64,000 nt of DNA, from the NCBI GenBank assembly GCA_032988165.1, contig JANTQF010000053.1:1-64000 (forward strand), in the 5' to 3' direction. A model generated the notes under the pieces. The model was not told the DNA's origin and made no database searches. It worked only from the letters and a program-made list of their open reading frames with translations. The position numbers and the translations under genes are program-made. Positions 1 to 12,500 of the stretch are shown here, piece after piece (positions within the stretch are counted from its first letter, which is position 1; every line of letters begins with the position of its first letter). The stretch is from Emmonsiellopsis sp. PD_33. Lineage: Eukaryota; Ascomycota; Eurotiomycetes; Onygenales; Ajellomycetaceae.

Positions 1-68
1 CCATCTCAAAAACACCAGAATGATTGTGAAAATAAGAGAAAAACACACTGCAAAGGATAGAGTAAAGG

Positions 69-863
69 CTAATAGAGGAAATAAATTAAAATAGCTATAT
101 TCATATTTATTTGTGCCTCTAATATCAAATACAAGAACTCCTCCGCCTCCTTAATCCCCCTATTCATCCTCCCAATATACTCCTCCTTCGGCAACCCCTC
201 CGTAACTCTATACTCATCCACATAAACCAGCACATTCGCCTCCGACAACCCGTTCTCCGCGCCCCGCCCCTCCTCCTCCTCCCCATCCCCCTCCTCATTA
301 TTCAACCACTTCACCACCGTCGCAGACACATACCACTTATTATACGCACCGTCACCCTGCTCGCGCGGCCGGGTCCCCCTCCCAACCGGCCCATCAGGCG
401 ACGACGTTGGCGGCGCGGCCCGGTCGATGCCTTCATATCTATCCAGCACCGCCTCGTCGGCGGGGGTCATGTTGTATAGCACGCCATAGACGACGTCGGT
501 CTGCTCCTGCACCTGCTCTTCTGTGTACTTATTCCCCGTCTCATTATTATCTGACTCTTGCAATGTCCCAGCGCCAACGCCGCTATTACTGGGTATTATT
601 CTCTTTGGAGCCAGCACGTTCGCATAGCCGCGTTCACAGATGATCCATTTCCAGCCGTCGAGGCGGGCGATGGCGAGGGGTTTGGAGGAGATTGCGGGGT
701 CGAAGGGGCAGCGTTGACGCATTTGGGAGTGGGAGAGGTTGGAGCCGTAGGCGAAGTAGAGGTGTTTAGCGCGGTGGGAGGAGGAGGTGGTGGTGGTTGT
801 GATTGCGGGTGTTGGTGGTGGCGCCGCGGCTGCGCCGGTGGGGTCAGCGATGTCTTCCAGCAT
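69..863 (-). CDS. gamma-glutamylcyclotransferase-like (GGCT/AIG2 fold) protein
   Basis: Single-exon frame of 264 residues. Enzymes of this fold convert gamma-glutamyl-amino acids into 5-oxoproline plus the free amino acid in glutathione turnover. Seen: the substrate-binding YGSNL motif at residues 39-43, preceded by a Pro/Thr/Ser-rich leader; the core GWKWIICERGYANV at 70-83; VYGVLYNMTPADEAVLDRYEG at 125-145, where Glu144 sits at the catalytic acid position; and YIGRMNRGIKEA near the end. The start at 863 is the only Met upstream of the YGSNL motif. A low-complexity acidic stretch (GDGEEEEG) interrupts the C-terminal half. After GIKEA the tail is hydrophobic and ends in IYFLY, unlike the usual helical end, so the last about 20 codons may be a mutated end or read through an unrecognised intron. 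No signal peptide is seen, so it is probably cytosolic. Confidence 0.85.
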   Translation of the reverse strand: MLEDIADPTGAAAAPPPTPAITTTTTSSSHRAKHLYFAYGSNLSHSQMRQRCPFDPAISSKPLAIARLDGWKWIICERGYANVLAPKRIIPSNSGVGAGTLQESDNNETGNKYTEEQVQEQTDVVYGVLYNMTPADEAVLDRYEGIDRAAPPTSSPDGPVGRGTRPREQGDGAYNKWYVSATVVKWLNNEEGDGEEEEGRGAENGLSEANVLVYVDEYRVTEGLPKEEYIGRMNRGIKEAEEFLYLILEAQINMNIAILIYFLY

Positions 864-2455
864 TGTTTTCTTTTTTCTAGTATAATAATTATTTTTTCGA
901 GGTGGATGTTTCGTCTATATGTATGTGCGTCTAAATGTTCGAGTGGTCTGGGAAATTAAATGAAGGTTGAAATGTGAACAGGTTTTTGCGTCGGGGTGAG
1001 ATCCCCCCTCCCGCCGCTGACAAATGGATGTAGCTTAAATAGAGTTTAGCCAATGAAAGGCCTGCACATAAGCGCTGAGAAAGCGCGCGCCTAGAATTAG
1101 CCGACGGATAGCCGAAAGGGGGACATCAACATACAATGACAAATACATGAAATGGACATCCTATTCGAAGTCCTAGCCGTAAGCATGCTATTTATTAGCG
1201 CAGCCACGGTAAATAGTGGTTTCCGCTGGGTAACTATTTATTAGGGCTGACGACGGTAAAGTTTACTAGCTGCAGCATTCAACCGTTTAATTTTTCAAAA
1301 TCTGCAATTTTTGTCTAATATCCGAAAAAAAATGCCGATAAACAGGCTCATTTTTATCAGCAAGGTTGGTATGATCTAGGCTTTCATAGACCAGGTTTCG
1401 TAGAATATCAGGGCCGGCTCCCCCTTTTCCATATCCTAGATTGAACCAGGGACCAGGCAGGGCGAGAATCTTATTCAATTCACTAACTAAGTACTCCGTA
1501 TATAAATAACCTTTGCTCGCTGGGTACATAGTCATAAAACAAGGAATTTAATAGCACTCCGTTTGGGTTTTAATTTCGGGGTCTGGAGCTCTAACCCCTT
1601 ACTTAAAGGGTATATACACTGCAGGGTGGATAGGGATGTTCTTGTTAAGGGCGGCCAGAATTAGTTCAACTGGAAGGACAATGCTGTTAAAATACTAGGT
1701 ATGTAACAAAAAGACACAACTATTGAAGTTCCAGTGGAAATTGTATGTCGAATTCCCCCCCAAAAAATTCCGTTGAAAAATAGGCGGCTCATATTTCCAA
1801 TATCATAGATAGATAGTAGCCACCAGCCACAAACAGCAGTCTCTAGTAGGTGATTTTTAAGAATTAGGGTTTGCCTTTGAACCCCACTTCTATTTTCGGC
1901 CGCACTCCACACACTCCGCGCGCTTTGAGGCTTACTAACATCTGATTGGTGGACATTTACACCCGCCTGCATGACAGCTACCTCCCTGCTCGAGAGCTAG
2001 AGATTTGAGAAAGTGCCTCGGTATGTTCACTCCGTTGGACGGGATTGACGGATACAAGGTACGTTCTTCTCCGCAGGTTGCGACGCGCACGATATTTTCT
2101 AGGCGAAAACTGGAACAATATGCTGACTGGCTGAAGAATGCCGAGAGATCCCTTTTGTGAATTTTGGAGAGTAGTAGTGGACCCCTATATACAAAAACGT
2201 CCACGCATGTGAGCAAAAATGCGCCGTGAAATATATCGACAGCCCTATGTCACCCCTATTCCAGTCCAAAAAAAAAAAGAGAGAGCGAGAGAGACAGAGA
2301 GAAAAGAAAATGAAAAATGAAAATGCCGCAGCCAAGGACAACTCCGAAATTCACCGATAGTCAAACCCTCGCAAGAAAACGAATGACAGCTGCCCAATTC
2401 CTATTTTAGCGCTTCGTAATACATAACGCACACTACCAACGGCCCCAGGTTACGC
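864..2455. other. intergenic region without a supported gene
   Basis: About 1.6 kb between the 5' end of the cyclotransferase-like gene and the 3' end of the rhodopsin-domain gene. It has only short unrecognisable frames on the minus strand and a purine-rich tract at about 2,268-2,325 (A-run followed by GA repeats). It should hold the promoter of the upstream gene, but I see no defined element. Confidence 0.6.
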
Positions 2456-4085
2456 CTATTCCCTCCACCATGACCGCTCAGCGCCAGTCTCAGGATCCCG
2501 ATCCTCCCATTCAGGCCCGGTTTGGCGTTCTCGCCGCTCAATAGGTGCTCTCATCGGCCGCCAGGTGGAAACGCCATGTTCATCGATATTACCTAGCCCA
2601 TCGCGCCCTCCACGACCCCGGGTATTCGTGCTCCCACTCCGGCTCGGGACTGTGATGTCGTTGTCATGAAAACTAAGGAAAGAGCCTGATGAGGTGTTTC
2701 GTGAATGTTCTTTTCGGTATGGGTAGGGGTCAGGAAAGGTTGGGGAGGGGGTGTGCGAAACGTAATCGTATTCGGATTCCGTTATTGGTGCATCAGTGGA
2801 CATGGCAACGCCGATAAACTCTGTAGTCCCGATAGTCATTGGTGATTGTATCGATCGCGGTGAGCGGATGGATGCGTGTCCTTCACTTGTGGGGGCATTC
2901 ACATAGGTTGTCGTTGTCCGGGCGTTTTCCAGTTTAGATATCGATTTGTAAGTTCCAGCATCACTCAAATAGCGACTTCTACTCGAAACAGGCACCGAAT
3001 TTAAGGAGAGCTCTGCCGGAGGGCGGGAGTGTGGGCGGTTCATGCTGCCGAATACATTTGGCATATACCGTGAAATCAGCGGCCGTAGGGCAGGTGCGGA
3101 CGCGCAAATAATGCCCACATCTAGTTCGACGATGCCCATGATCCATAATGGATATGCATCCCATTGTTCATCATAACTCTTGCCCATTGCCGAAACGAGG
3201 TATTTCGTCTTTACGCTGGCTGCAACAACGACGACAGCGCCTAGACAAAATATACCAATGACAGCTAGTCGTTGCCGCATTGGGAGCGTAAGTTGCCAGG
3301 CAATGGGCATTGGAACCAGCATTGTGAGGAAATCAAGGATGGTATTGATAACGGACGCGGGGAATGTCATTTCGAACCGGTCAATGCAGTGGTATTCATA
3401 TGCCGGTTTGTATAGGGGCGGTGTATAGTCCCAAGCCGCGCGTATCGGTCTGTAAGCACAATCGTCAGTAAGGATATCCTACTATTGCCGCAGATAAAAC
3501 GAAGAATAGGATAGATGTCATCTCACCTGCATAGGAACGGTATGCTAAAGCTGTATGCGAGACATGTGACGAGAACCAGGACTTCCAGAACAATAATGAC
3601 CCATCTGTAATTTTTATGGGAGACGGGTGTGATCAATCTCCTATAGAATGATAGCAAGGACAGTTTCGTAGTTGCCGACGCGACTGCAAATAAAATATAG
3701 CAAACTGTAGCAAGCTTCATGCCCGGTGTGAACTTGTGGGCCTCGAGGTCCCATATGTGTCTATCCCATCCGTAGCTGAGGTTTGCAATCAGCACAGACA
3801 CAGCCATTCCTGTGCTGGGTACCTATTCATTTGGTCAACTACATCGCTCAGCAATATGTCATGGATGTGTTTTGTGGCACCTACCATTGTGATGAGAATC
3901 CAAATATCATCCAACCCGAAGCTAAATGTTAACTTCAATCTGGTGTAACATCTGCAGGCGACCATTGCAATGGCAAGTATGTGAAATACCAACACAGATA
4001 TGATCAAGCCGGGCCCGCGCGTTTGCGGATTTTCGTAGTTCGGGGCAGGCCATGTCTTCCTAATTTCGGGGGGGACTTCATACAT
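2456..4085 (-). CDS. fungal rhodopsin-domain integral membrane protein (PTH11/SAT4-like)
   Basis: Three exons: 4085-3881, 3809-3527 and 3449-2456, giving 493 residues. The introns are 3880-3810 (GTGCCA...CAG) and 3526-3450 (GTGAGA...TACAG). Both joins restore family motifs: FGLDDIWILITMVGMAV across the first and FLCRPIRAAWDYTPPLYKP across the second. The start at 4085 (MYEVPPEIRKTW) fits this family better than an upstream in-frame Met at 4160. Seven hydrophobic helices occupy roughly residues 25-300, with the conserved WDRHIWDL loop, YEYHCIDRFEMTFPASV and VPMPIAWQL. The tail of about 190 residues is Ser/Pro/Arg-rich and probably cytosolic. This fungal rhodopsin-domain family has many paralogues; some are G-protein-linked sensors in pathogenic fungi, but most members, this one included, have no assigned ligand or role. 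Confidence 0.9.
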
Positions 4086-7000
4086 GGCGGCAATCGACAA
4101 GGAGACTCGGCGAGAACGAGGACTGAGAAGCAATGAGCTACTACTAAGCAGCTTGAACAAGCACCCGTATCAGTCTTCAAATGTCATGCCTCTTCGAGTC
4201 CGGCCCCACGCCAGGCAAAGGGAAGCGGTGTATGAACTGGTAGACTGGAGGATAGGAGTGATAATGTTTCTAAACCTTTTTTTGGGGGGAATAGGGAGTC
4301 ATTGGGGTTAAGAAGATGAGCCGTGCTCGCGCACGAAGCCAGGTTTCGCCCCTTGTTCACCGTCGCGGAATGATTTAACGGATACGGGGGATCCATAACG
4401 CTAACCCCGCATTTTCGCGATTAAAATGTCTTCTGAATCGACAAAGGCGCAAAAAATTAATACACTTGAGGAGCCAATTTGTGGTCACAGCCACTCACTT
4501 GCCATTCACATGCAGGGCAAATACCGAGGGCAAGGTTAAAGGTGGGAGACGGTCATTCGTTGACACTCGCCCAGGCTGCAGGCACCTCACTCCGAGAAGC
4601 CATTCAGTTGGCTAGCCCGTGAGGGGATAGCAGCTCCACCTTCTGTCGTTTTTGGTATTCAGGATGATGACAGGGGATAGCGAGCCTGGGGAAATGGCCC
4701 CGGAGGGGGTACACAACTTTGCTGGTTCCTCGTGAACCCGGAAGGGGGATTCCCCCTGCGCTCTAACATGATTTAGTTCCTTTTATGGGAGAGTAATAAT
4801 AAGAATCCCCAGAAAGGGACCGAGACTGATATCCGTGGCGATTATTGAACAGTAACTGGCGCATCTAACGATGCAGGCTGCAAACAAGTCAGTATCGGAT
4901 TTTCTCATCGCTTTCTCGGTTTCTCCGCTATCCGCACCAAGATTTTTAGAGCCGTTGTGATTTGCATCTAGTAAAGGAAGGCTTAAAAAGAAGGGGGAAA
5001 TGGAATTTCACGAGTGGGCCTAATACCACGAATGGCTAGATTCCATTTAGATATTTCACCAATGGCAATGGGATCGATAGATCATCAGGTATATAATGGT
5101 TTCATTAAGCCGCGTGCCCAGACGCCAAAACTCGGTCCCCTCCGAGGTCTCCATAATTGGGGACAGTAACACGGCAGTTGCTTGCAATGTTTCCAGATCC
5201 TCGGCTGAAACTCACCGAGTTCAACCCCCCAAATAGCCAATAGTGACCGCGAAGAGGCTGGTCTAGATTCTGATTGATAGATGTCGAACGAGGCAGCAAT
5301 CTTAATATTAAAAAGATCGGGCGAGGTTACAGGCCCTCCAAATGTAGTAAGACTGAAAAGGAATATTTTAGTACCAGATTGTGGGAGACGAGGAGACGAA
5401 AGGGAATACCATAGAATGCGGGGAAGATCGTTCTCCACTGCCCAATGTGGATAACGCCTACTAGCAGGGATGGAAGCAGTTCGCTGCGCAAGCGATGTCC
5501 GCCGTGATAGCCCTTGTCAGTAGTGAGATCATTTCCACGCGACAGATGAGGGACCCGAATTCCTCCCTGTTCTTAATATGTTGTCTACTGCAAAGAGTTG
5601 TGGGGAAAGTGGTGATCAGACAGAGTTATACCGAGGATTGAATGAAAGTATTGACGGGTCCATGATGCTGACTGAGAACATATCCCGGCCGCCACGTCGG
5701 AAGTGCCTTCCAGGGTTCTATTTTTCATAAGTATGGCTTCCCTCGTCAATTCTGAGGGAAAGCCCCAGAAAGATGAACTGTACTCACATTGTTTCACCTC
5801 TTACCCCTCAGTGGCTACGTTCATTCTTGGCTTGCCTGCATTGACTTTACAGAAACAAGACCGATGAGAATGTGAAAAACTGCGCCGCGATCTATTAGTC
5901 TGGACATAGACGGGATGTTGATGGTGTTGTGAAATGCCTGCCAACTATTCCGTGCGGGGACTGGAATACCAAAAGGAAAGAAGATGAAGGTGAAGAAGAA
6001 GAGAATAAACAAAGGAAAGAAAGCGAACCAAGAGCTCCGTTTATGCAATCTGGATCCCTCGAGCAGAACTGAAACTTGTCCTAGGGAGGCTTCCACAATC
6101 GCCATTGCCTGCGCAAATACCAATTTGAGTGACGATCTGCATGGTGTTTTCTCCGCTAAGTTCAACCCGCTGCGGTGGCGCGTATCAATTCCAGAGCCTT
6201 CAAAGATTTCGGCCGTCGTTTCGACCACAATACTCCATCCATCGCCTTCCGATGACGCTGGAAACTTTGTTTGACGACCCTTCCGTGTCGAATTCATTAT
6301 CTTCGGTTGCCCATCCTTCAGCCATCGCAGTAGCGTGACCTCGCTTTAATGAAACCTCTCCAAATGGCGTTTCTCTTTCTCCATACCTCTATTTTCTTCG
6401 ATTCGTTTCCCATGCTTCATAACCGAACAAGCGAAGGAGAGGCAATGCCAGCACGGCCGAAAAGTTGACAGACGAAGAAACGACCATTCATGGGCACGCT
6501 GTCTTCGAAGGTAGTCCACGCAGACCATACTCATCGCGTTTCATCCCAAGGCTTGATGACGGACATAGTTGGTAATATCCCGGTGGGATGGCTATATTTT
6601 GTTTTATGGTTGAAACTGGTTATAAAATAGCCGGTTTGACAATATCAGGATGGGAAGCTTTTGGAATCAACATCCCCCACTTTTGTTTCGTTTCATTCTC
6701 CGTCATGACAGCGCTTCCAGTATACCCAGGCGCGTCCTTGGCGGGTTGTTGGTGCGATGTTACCTGGGCTGGTGCTAAGGGGGGACGCGAACGTGAAAAG
6801 AACTTCAAGGTTTGGTGGTGCGGCCAGCATGTTGGCCCATCTGAAGGATTCCTGGTGTGAAGAAGGTATATACCAGCATCCAGCGATTTCGAATGGCTAT
6901 ATCAGCTACCACGATGGTTCAGTATCACCATTGCTCCCCGGCCCAAGTGCTGTAACGTCGAGATCTCAATTCTTGGTGGAGAAAACCGCGGGGAAGGATC

Positions 7001-7477
7001 GCATTCGGAACATAGTTGATCCGCCAAGCCCTAACTAGTTATTTAACTTGTCCAACCTCACCTCGTCCAAACACATAAAGCAACAACTCTCCTTACAATG
7101 ATTGTGATCTGTACCAATGACCTACTGGCTGGCTTGTATATTTAGAAGACTATCTGATCTGAAGATTTGCTCCTCACAATATCGCGGCATGGCCCCTGCC
7201 AGATCAATGGCAAAGGCTCAACCGACAATGAGACCCCACTCAACGACTAGTTAACTAGAACTAACAGAGAGCTCCGGCCTCGAGCTACCCATGCAACCGT
7301 TACACTCCAGCAATGCTTCGCAAGCTTGACAGTCTCCGCTCATGACAGATGCGGGAGCCGATGGGGTCATGTCAGGGACATTTATAACCCGCACCTCCCA
7401 ACCAACACGGGTGATCCTAGAAAAATTTACATCCAACCGAATACCTCCTCCAGTATATCAATAACCAACCATCAGTG
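4086..7477. other. intergenic region; one doubtful small minus-strand frame
   Basis: About 3.4 kb upstream of two divergent genes (rhodopsin-type on minus, DUF1343 on plus). The longest frame is minus 6297-5821, 158 codons, with a Phe-rich hydrophobic stretch in the middle (FFPLFILFFFTFIFF). It has no recognisable motif and an equally open frame lies opposite it, so I do not call it a gene. The first part (4,400-5,000) looks like ordinary non-coding DNA. No RNA gene was recognised. Confidence 0.5.
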
Positions 7478-9044
7478 ATGAGGTTCGGCTACTTCGCAAA
7501 CGCCGGTATTCTGCTGGCTTCGGCAGCCCATGTCTCGGCCCGAAAGGTCAAGACAGGGCTCCAGGTCCTTCAGGAAAGCAACTATTCGCAGCTCTCCGGC
7601 CGCAAGGTTATCGTCTTGAGTAATCCCACCGGTGTCACCCCTGAGATGGATCTTGGGGTCGATGTGATGTTTGACTCCGGCGCCGTTGATCTTGTTGGTG
7701 TTATGGGCCCAGAGCATGGATTTCGGGGAGCTGCGCCGGCTGGTGGTTCAGCCGATACATTCGTTGACCCGCGGACTGGGCTGACTGTCTATGTTTGTTC
7801 AATCATTTCTTTGAGAGTTGTTAGGATAGGTAGTTTCTAGAGCCTATGCTAATGAGGTTCAACAATATAGGATGCCTATGTCGCCAGTGTGGATACACTG
7901 AGGGGTTATATCACCGAATCAGGGGCTGATACCGTCGTGTTTGATATTCAGGACGTTGGATCCCGCTTTTATACCTGTAAGCTCGCATCCAACCGTAGTA
8001 ATCTTGCTATACTAATCTAGTCGCCAGACGTATGGGCCATGTACGACACCATGATTGCCGCTGCCCTCACCAATATTACCTTTGTCGTCCTCGACCGCCC
8101 CAATCCCATCACCGGTCTGAATGCCTGGGGCCCAGTACTTAATACGACACACTCTTCATATGTTGGGCGCCAAGCCATTGCCCAAGCCCACGGTATGACC
8201 GCTGGCGAACTGGCCAAGATGTTTGTTGGAGAAGGATGGATCAAGGAGGCCGCAAATGGCACTGATCTCGCATCCCTTTCCGTGATCAAGATGAAGGGCT
8301 GGGAACGGTGGATGGCATGGAAGGACACAGGACTGCCTTGGATCATGCCAAGTCCAAGTACGCAACGCTTCTACTCCTACTATATACTATCTCCAGAGAA
8401 TTAGTTGATGCTAACCCATGACCATCGGTGATGCAATAGATATGCCAAATCCCGACACCGCCCTCATGTACCCTGGCACCTGTTTATTCGAGGGAACCAG
8501 TCTCTCAGAAGGACGAGGCACAACCCGCCCATTCGAGGTAATAACACAAAAGAAAAAAACCCTCCAACCCCCCTTTTCCCTTACATATTGAACACACAAT
8601 TATCTAACACACAGCCCAAAACAGCTCCTCGGCGCCCCCTTCACCAACGACACCTGGTCCGCCACCATGCGCAGCCTAAAAATCCCACACACCACCTACC
8701 GCCCCGCCTGCTTCAACCCGACCACCTCCAAGCACGTCGGCCAGACCTTCTGCGGCCTGCAAGTGTACGCCTCCCCCTCCAGCCGTCGCGACTGGGCGAG
8801 CTTCGACCCAGTTTACATGGGCGTCTCGTTAGTCTGGGCGGCAAAAACGCTGTACACGTTGCCTGTGGATGATGGGAACCAGACGGCGAGTTTCCATTGG
8901 GGGAAGAGTATTGATGTTCTTGGTGGGGGCCCGTTGTTGAGAGAGTCGATTGATGCGGGGCTGGAGCCGGAGGAGATTCGGGAGAGGTGGATGCCGGCTT
9001 TGGAGAGGTTTAGGGAGGTTAGGAAGGGGTATTTGTTGTATTAG
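7478..9044 (+). CDS. secreted DUF1343 / NamZ-type protein
   Basis: Five exons: 7478-7792, 7871-7976, 8028-8357, 8440-8537 and 8625-9044, giving 422 residues. All four introns are GT-AG and each join restores family sequence (LTVY|DAYVAS, RFYT|YVWAM, MPSP|NMPNP, RPFE|LLGAP). The start is the ATG at 7478; residues 1-22 (MRFGYFANAGILLASAAHVS) look like a signal peptide. Conserved DUF1343 blocks in order: LSNPTGV, GPEHGFRG, VFDIQDVGSRFYTY, VLDRPNPITG, HGMTAGELAKMF, MPNPDTALMYPGT, EGTSLSEGRGTTRPFE. Known: bacterial NamZ of this family is an exo-beta-N-acetylmuramidase that releases MurNAc from peptidoglycan fragments. Inferred: the fungal protein is exported and may act on bacterial wall material or another sugar; its substrate is unknown. 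It is convergent with the GH47 gene (483 bp apart). Confidence 0.9.
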
Positions 9045-9223
9045 GAGGGTTTGTTGGATGTAGGTACTGTATGGTAGAACTACTCGTTGCTTGAATGGGG
9101 TTCAATAGGTAGATATATGTACGATATCTGTACAAAATTAGAGACGGGTATTTAGATGATGTTATATACAGTTTCTATCTAGCCATGTCCATCATCGCTA
9201 TGTTATGGGTATATCAACTTATC

Positions 9224-9228
<5 letters not shown>

Positions 9229-9269
<41 letters not shown>
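9229..9269. repeat. ACT/CTA trinucleotide microsatellite
   Basis: About 41 bp of uninterrupted ACT units in the convergent 3' intergenic region between the DUF1343 and GH47 genes. Probably length-variable between strains. Confidence 0.95.
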
Positions 9270-9475
9270 CTATACATCAATCATTGCATCAGTCTATCCG
9301 ATAAAGGTAACAATAAACCCACCACCCCAAATGCAACATGCTTCTGTATATACAAACGACACCAAGAAAAAGAAAGTATGGAATAGACAATATAAAATAG
9401 AACAAACCCCCGACAGATTGCCTTCATACATAATCGCATATCGCATATCCCATAAACCCAACAACAAAATCGACT

Positions 9476-9487
9476 CCCCCCCCCCCC
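9476..9487. repeat. 12-base C homopolymer
   Basis: Run of 12 C residues just downstream of the GH47 stop codon; prone to slippage and to sequencing error. Confidence 0.9.
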
Positions 9488-9527
9488 AAAATCCCCCACA
9501 CAAACACATACATATACATGCATACAT

Positions 9528-12500
9528 CTATACAACAATCAAATTCCCAATCAACGTCCCCTGGGACCTAACCTCATACCTCCTCCTCAACCCCACCCCG
9601 ACCGCATGCCGAAAATACTCATACGTCTCATCGCCGCCACCAACCAAAACGACCGGCAGCGGATTCGGCCGCGGAAACCCGCCCGCCACAGTCTGCATCT
9701 CGTCTAGCAGGGGGCGGATCAGGGCTGGTTCCTCATCTTCAGCAAGGATCGATGGTGGCGATGGGCCATCGCCGGGCTGCGGATACGAGACCAGAATGAC
9801 GAGTTTGAGAGAGATGCGCGAGGGGCGGAAGGAAGGGATGTTTTTGAGTTTCTGTGAGAAGCTGCAGCCGCCTCGCTTGATGACGAGGATGTGGTGGTTT
9901 CTGGGGACCGAGGGGGGGAGGCGGTGGTCGCATAGTTCATCAGTGAGATAGATTGTGGACCAGGTGAGTTGTGTTTGGGGGGATTTTTTGCCCTTTTGTT
10001 TCGACGAAGGGAATGAGGAGTAAGAAGAGGAAAGGACAGCTTCGTCGACGTCTGGGAGGGTGGTAGAGCCCTTGCCTGTGGAACTGATCGCGGGGATGGA
10101 GATGCGGATAGCGGATTGCTGGGCTGATGAGGGATTGGTGGATGACGGGCCGGGTTCATCGTGGAGAAGGGAGGTGATTTGGTTCATCAATGAGGCAAAG
10201 GCGAGTTTCATGTTTGAGGCGTCGAAAGGGAGGGGAAATTCATCTTGGTCACTGAGGATTGCTTGGCGGTTTAGCGCAGAGGTAATGGTTGCTGATGCGT
10301 TTTCGCTGTTGGCGATGTCTGGTTTGATGTCGATGACAAGATCGAGCAATGACGGATCCTGCACTCTAGTGAAGTTAGGATCTTCCGGATTCAGGACATC
10401 CGTCGCCTCTTTCGAAATGTACACTTTTTCATCCTTTCCTAGTGGGACATTGTTGATGACTTGGATGCGGAATGCTTCAGAGCTTCCTGATGCTTTTTCA
10501 ATGAATAAAGGAATATCCTGTATCATCCCCAGCCGGAGCCCACTGACGGACTTCACTAGAATCCCGTCTTCAATCCGCTCCAGGGTTCCAGATCCAAGAA
10601 TTGAGCTAGGGAGCGGTGGGAAGGTAAGGTCAAGTGAGGGTCTGATAGCCATTGGCGCACTTGTCGCATCGGGTGGAATTGCCTCCAGCGGGAGGGTCCA
10701 GGGAAAGTACGTATAGTTAGAGGGCGAAATCAAATCCGCAATCGACACACTCGGATGATCAACAGCATATTCAACAATCGCAGAATCGACCTCTTGTCGA
10801 GGCGGCATAAGATGCAATCGAGCTAGGCTTGCAGCGTGGAAAACATCGGGTCTTGAAGCAGTCGAGGAAGCACCGAATGGCAAGGGCGGAGCAGGCACAG
10901 AGCAGGTCTCTCTGCTGGACTCAACTTGAATGCCTGGTTTGTACGCTGGCTGTTGTGCTTTCGTTGCTATTTTCGGTATAAGAAGGGGGTGGCCTTCAGT
11001 GCTAAAAACAAACGGCGCATCAAGGTGGTTCAGAGGATGCGAAGGGTCAAAAAGGAGAAAGAGATATTTCGTAGTTTCCCCGAGGAAGAAGCTTTCCATC
11101 CTGTCACTCAACTGCCCGTCCCGAACATCTTGAAGTCCAGCCCAGCCGCATTTAGTCCAGCATCTCCGTTTGATATCCCTCAAAGTCATTTCTCCAACAT
11201 GAAGATACCATGGATCCTGGGTCGCCCTGTACAAATAATATGTAGACTCGATAAATTCAGGGCGTCCACCCCACCACCCAAGCCCATTTTCGATGTTCCC
11301 AGTCGCAACATTCCAGCGCTCAGGGAATGCGGAAAATCGCGTCCAAACAGCAGCATGGAGTAAATGTGCTTCAATAGCCTCGTCCACATTCCCCGACAAG
11401 GTCAGAAGACCTGGGAAATACGCGCTTAGACTGTCTATCCAAAAAGCGCGGGTGGCTCCCGTTAAGATGTCCCCCTGAATATAATGAGGGTGTTGATAGC
11501 CGGATCCGCGATATAAATGGTGTCTGATAGATGCCTGGGATTCCTGCCACGCGATAAGGAAAGCATCTGCCGAATGTTCTACTTCGCTAAGGGGTAAATA
11601 GTAATCATCCAGTTTATGAAAAGGACTGGACGTATTGAACTCCGGACGATCTCCTTCAGCCAGCAAAATGTGGGATTTCAAGGCGTATTCGAAAAAGCTG
11701 TCAATTCCAGCGCCAATCTGTTTCGAATTCCGTTAGTATCGGCAAGGAAAATATTCGGGTGACAGGAAGCTACGCAAAGCCCGAAACAAAAGTAGGATCC
11801 CCAGCCAAAATATACAATGTTAAGATCGTAGCCAGATGCAAAAGATCGTCAAAACTTACCCCAGTATAAGAACTAACCCACTTCCCCGACTCCGCATCAA
11901 TCCCCGCCCCAATCAACCCAATATCGCTTCTCCTAGACCACACCGCCCAAAAGGCCCTTTTGGCAAGCTCCTCGAACCGTCCATCACCAGTAAGTCTACT
12001 AAGAACCGTAAACTCCAGCACCAAACTTCCAGCGCCCGCGCTGCACGTTTCTGTGACCTCTGCATTCTTGTTCTTTGTAGTCGATTGCCGATCCGCATCC
12101 CTATCCGCACCTGCATCTGCATTGAACGGGGAATTGACATAAAATGGCACCCCATATTTGAGATTAACGCGAGGATACGGGAGACCGGTAGCGGTGTAAA
12201 AGGCGGGAAGGATTCTAGTACCCAGGTCCATCGCAAGACGGAGCAGCTGCCCATCATACACGAATCCATTTTCCCATCGGATGCCTGGTTGTTGTTGTTG
12301 TTGTCCTGCGGAGCCGTGCTGGTATTGGCTTTTATCCCATAGTTTAGCGAAGGAAGCTTCGCTTTCGGGAGGCTTGTAGCCGCGGATGGGCAGGTCGCCG
12401 ACGGCGAATAGATGGGCGCTAAGCAGCCCGCCTAATCCACGTATAACAGTCTCAAAAACCTGCACCTTGCTATCCGACTCAAACCCCTTACCCCTCGACC

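Noticed and set aside
1287..1535. 82-codon minus-strand frame
   Set aside because: Too short and without motif or neighbour support.
5821..6297. 158-codon minus-strand frame in the 4.1-7.5 kb intergenic region
   Set aside because: No recognisable domain, an overlapping open frame on the opposite strand, and no splice or codon evidence; left as undecided non-coding.
9205..9951. 248-codon plus-strand open frame starting in the ACT repeat
   Set aside because: It runs through the microsatellite and the poly-C tract and then lies antisense to the well-supported GH47 gene; composition is Thr/Pro/Ser low complexity.
10060..10716. 218-codon plus-strand frame
   Set aside because: Antisense of the GH47 exon 3; no motif, and the minus strand carries the conserved protein.
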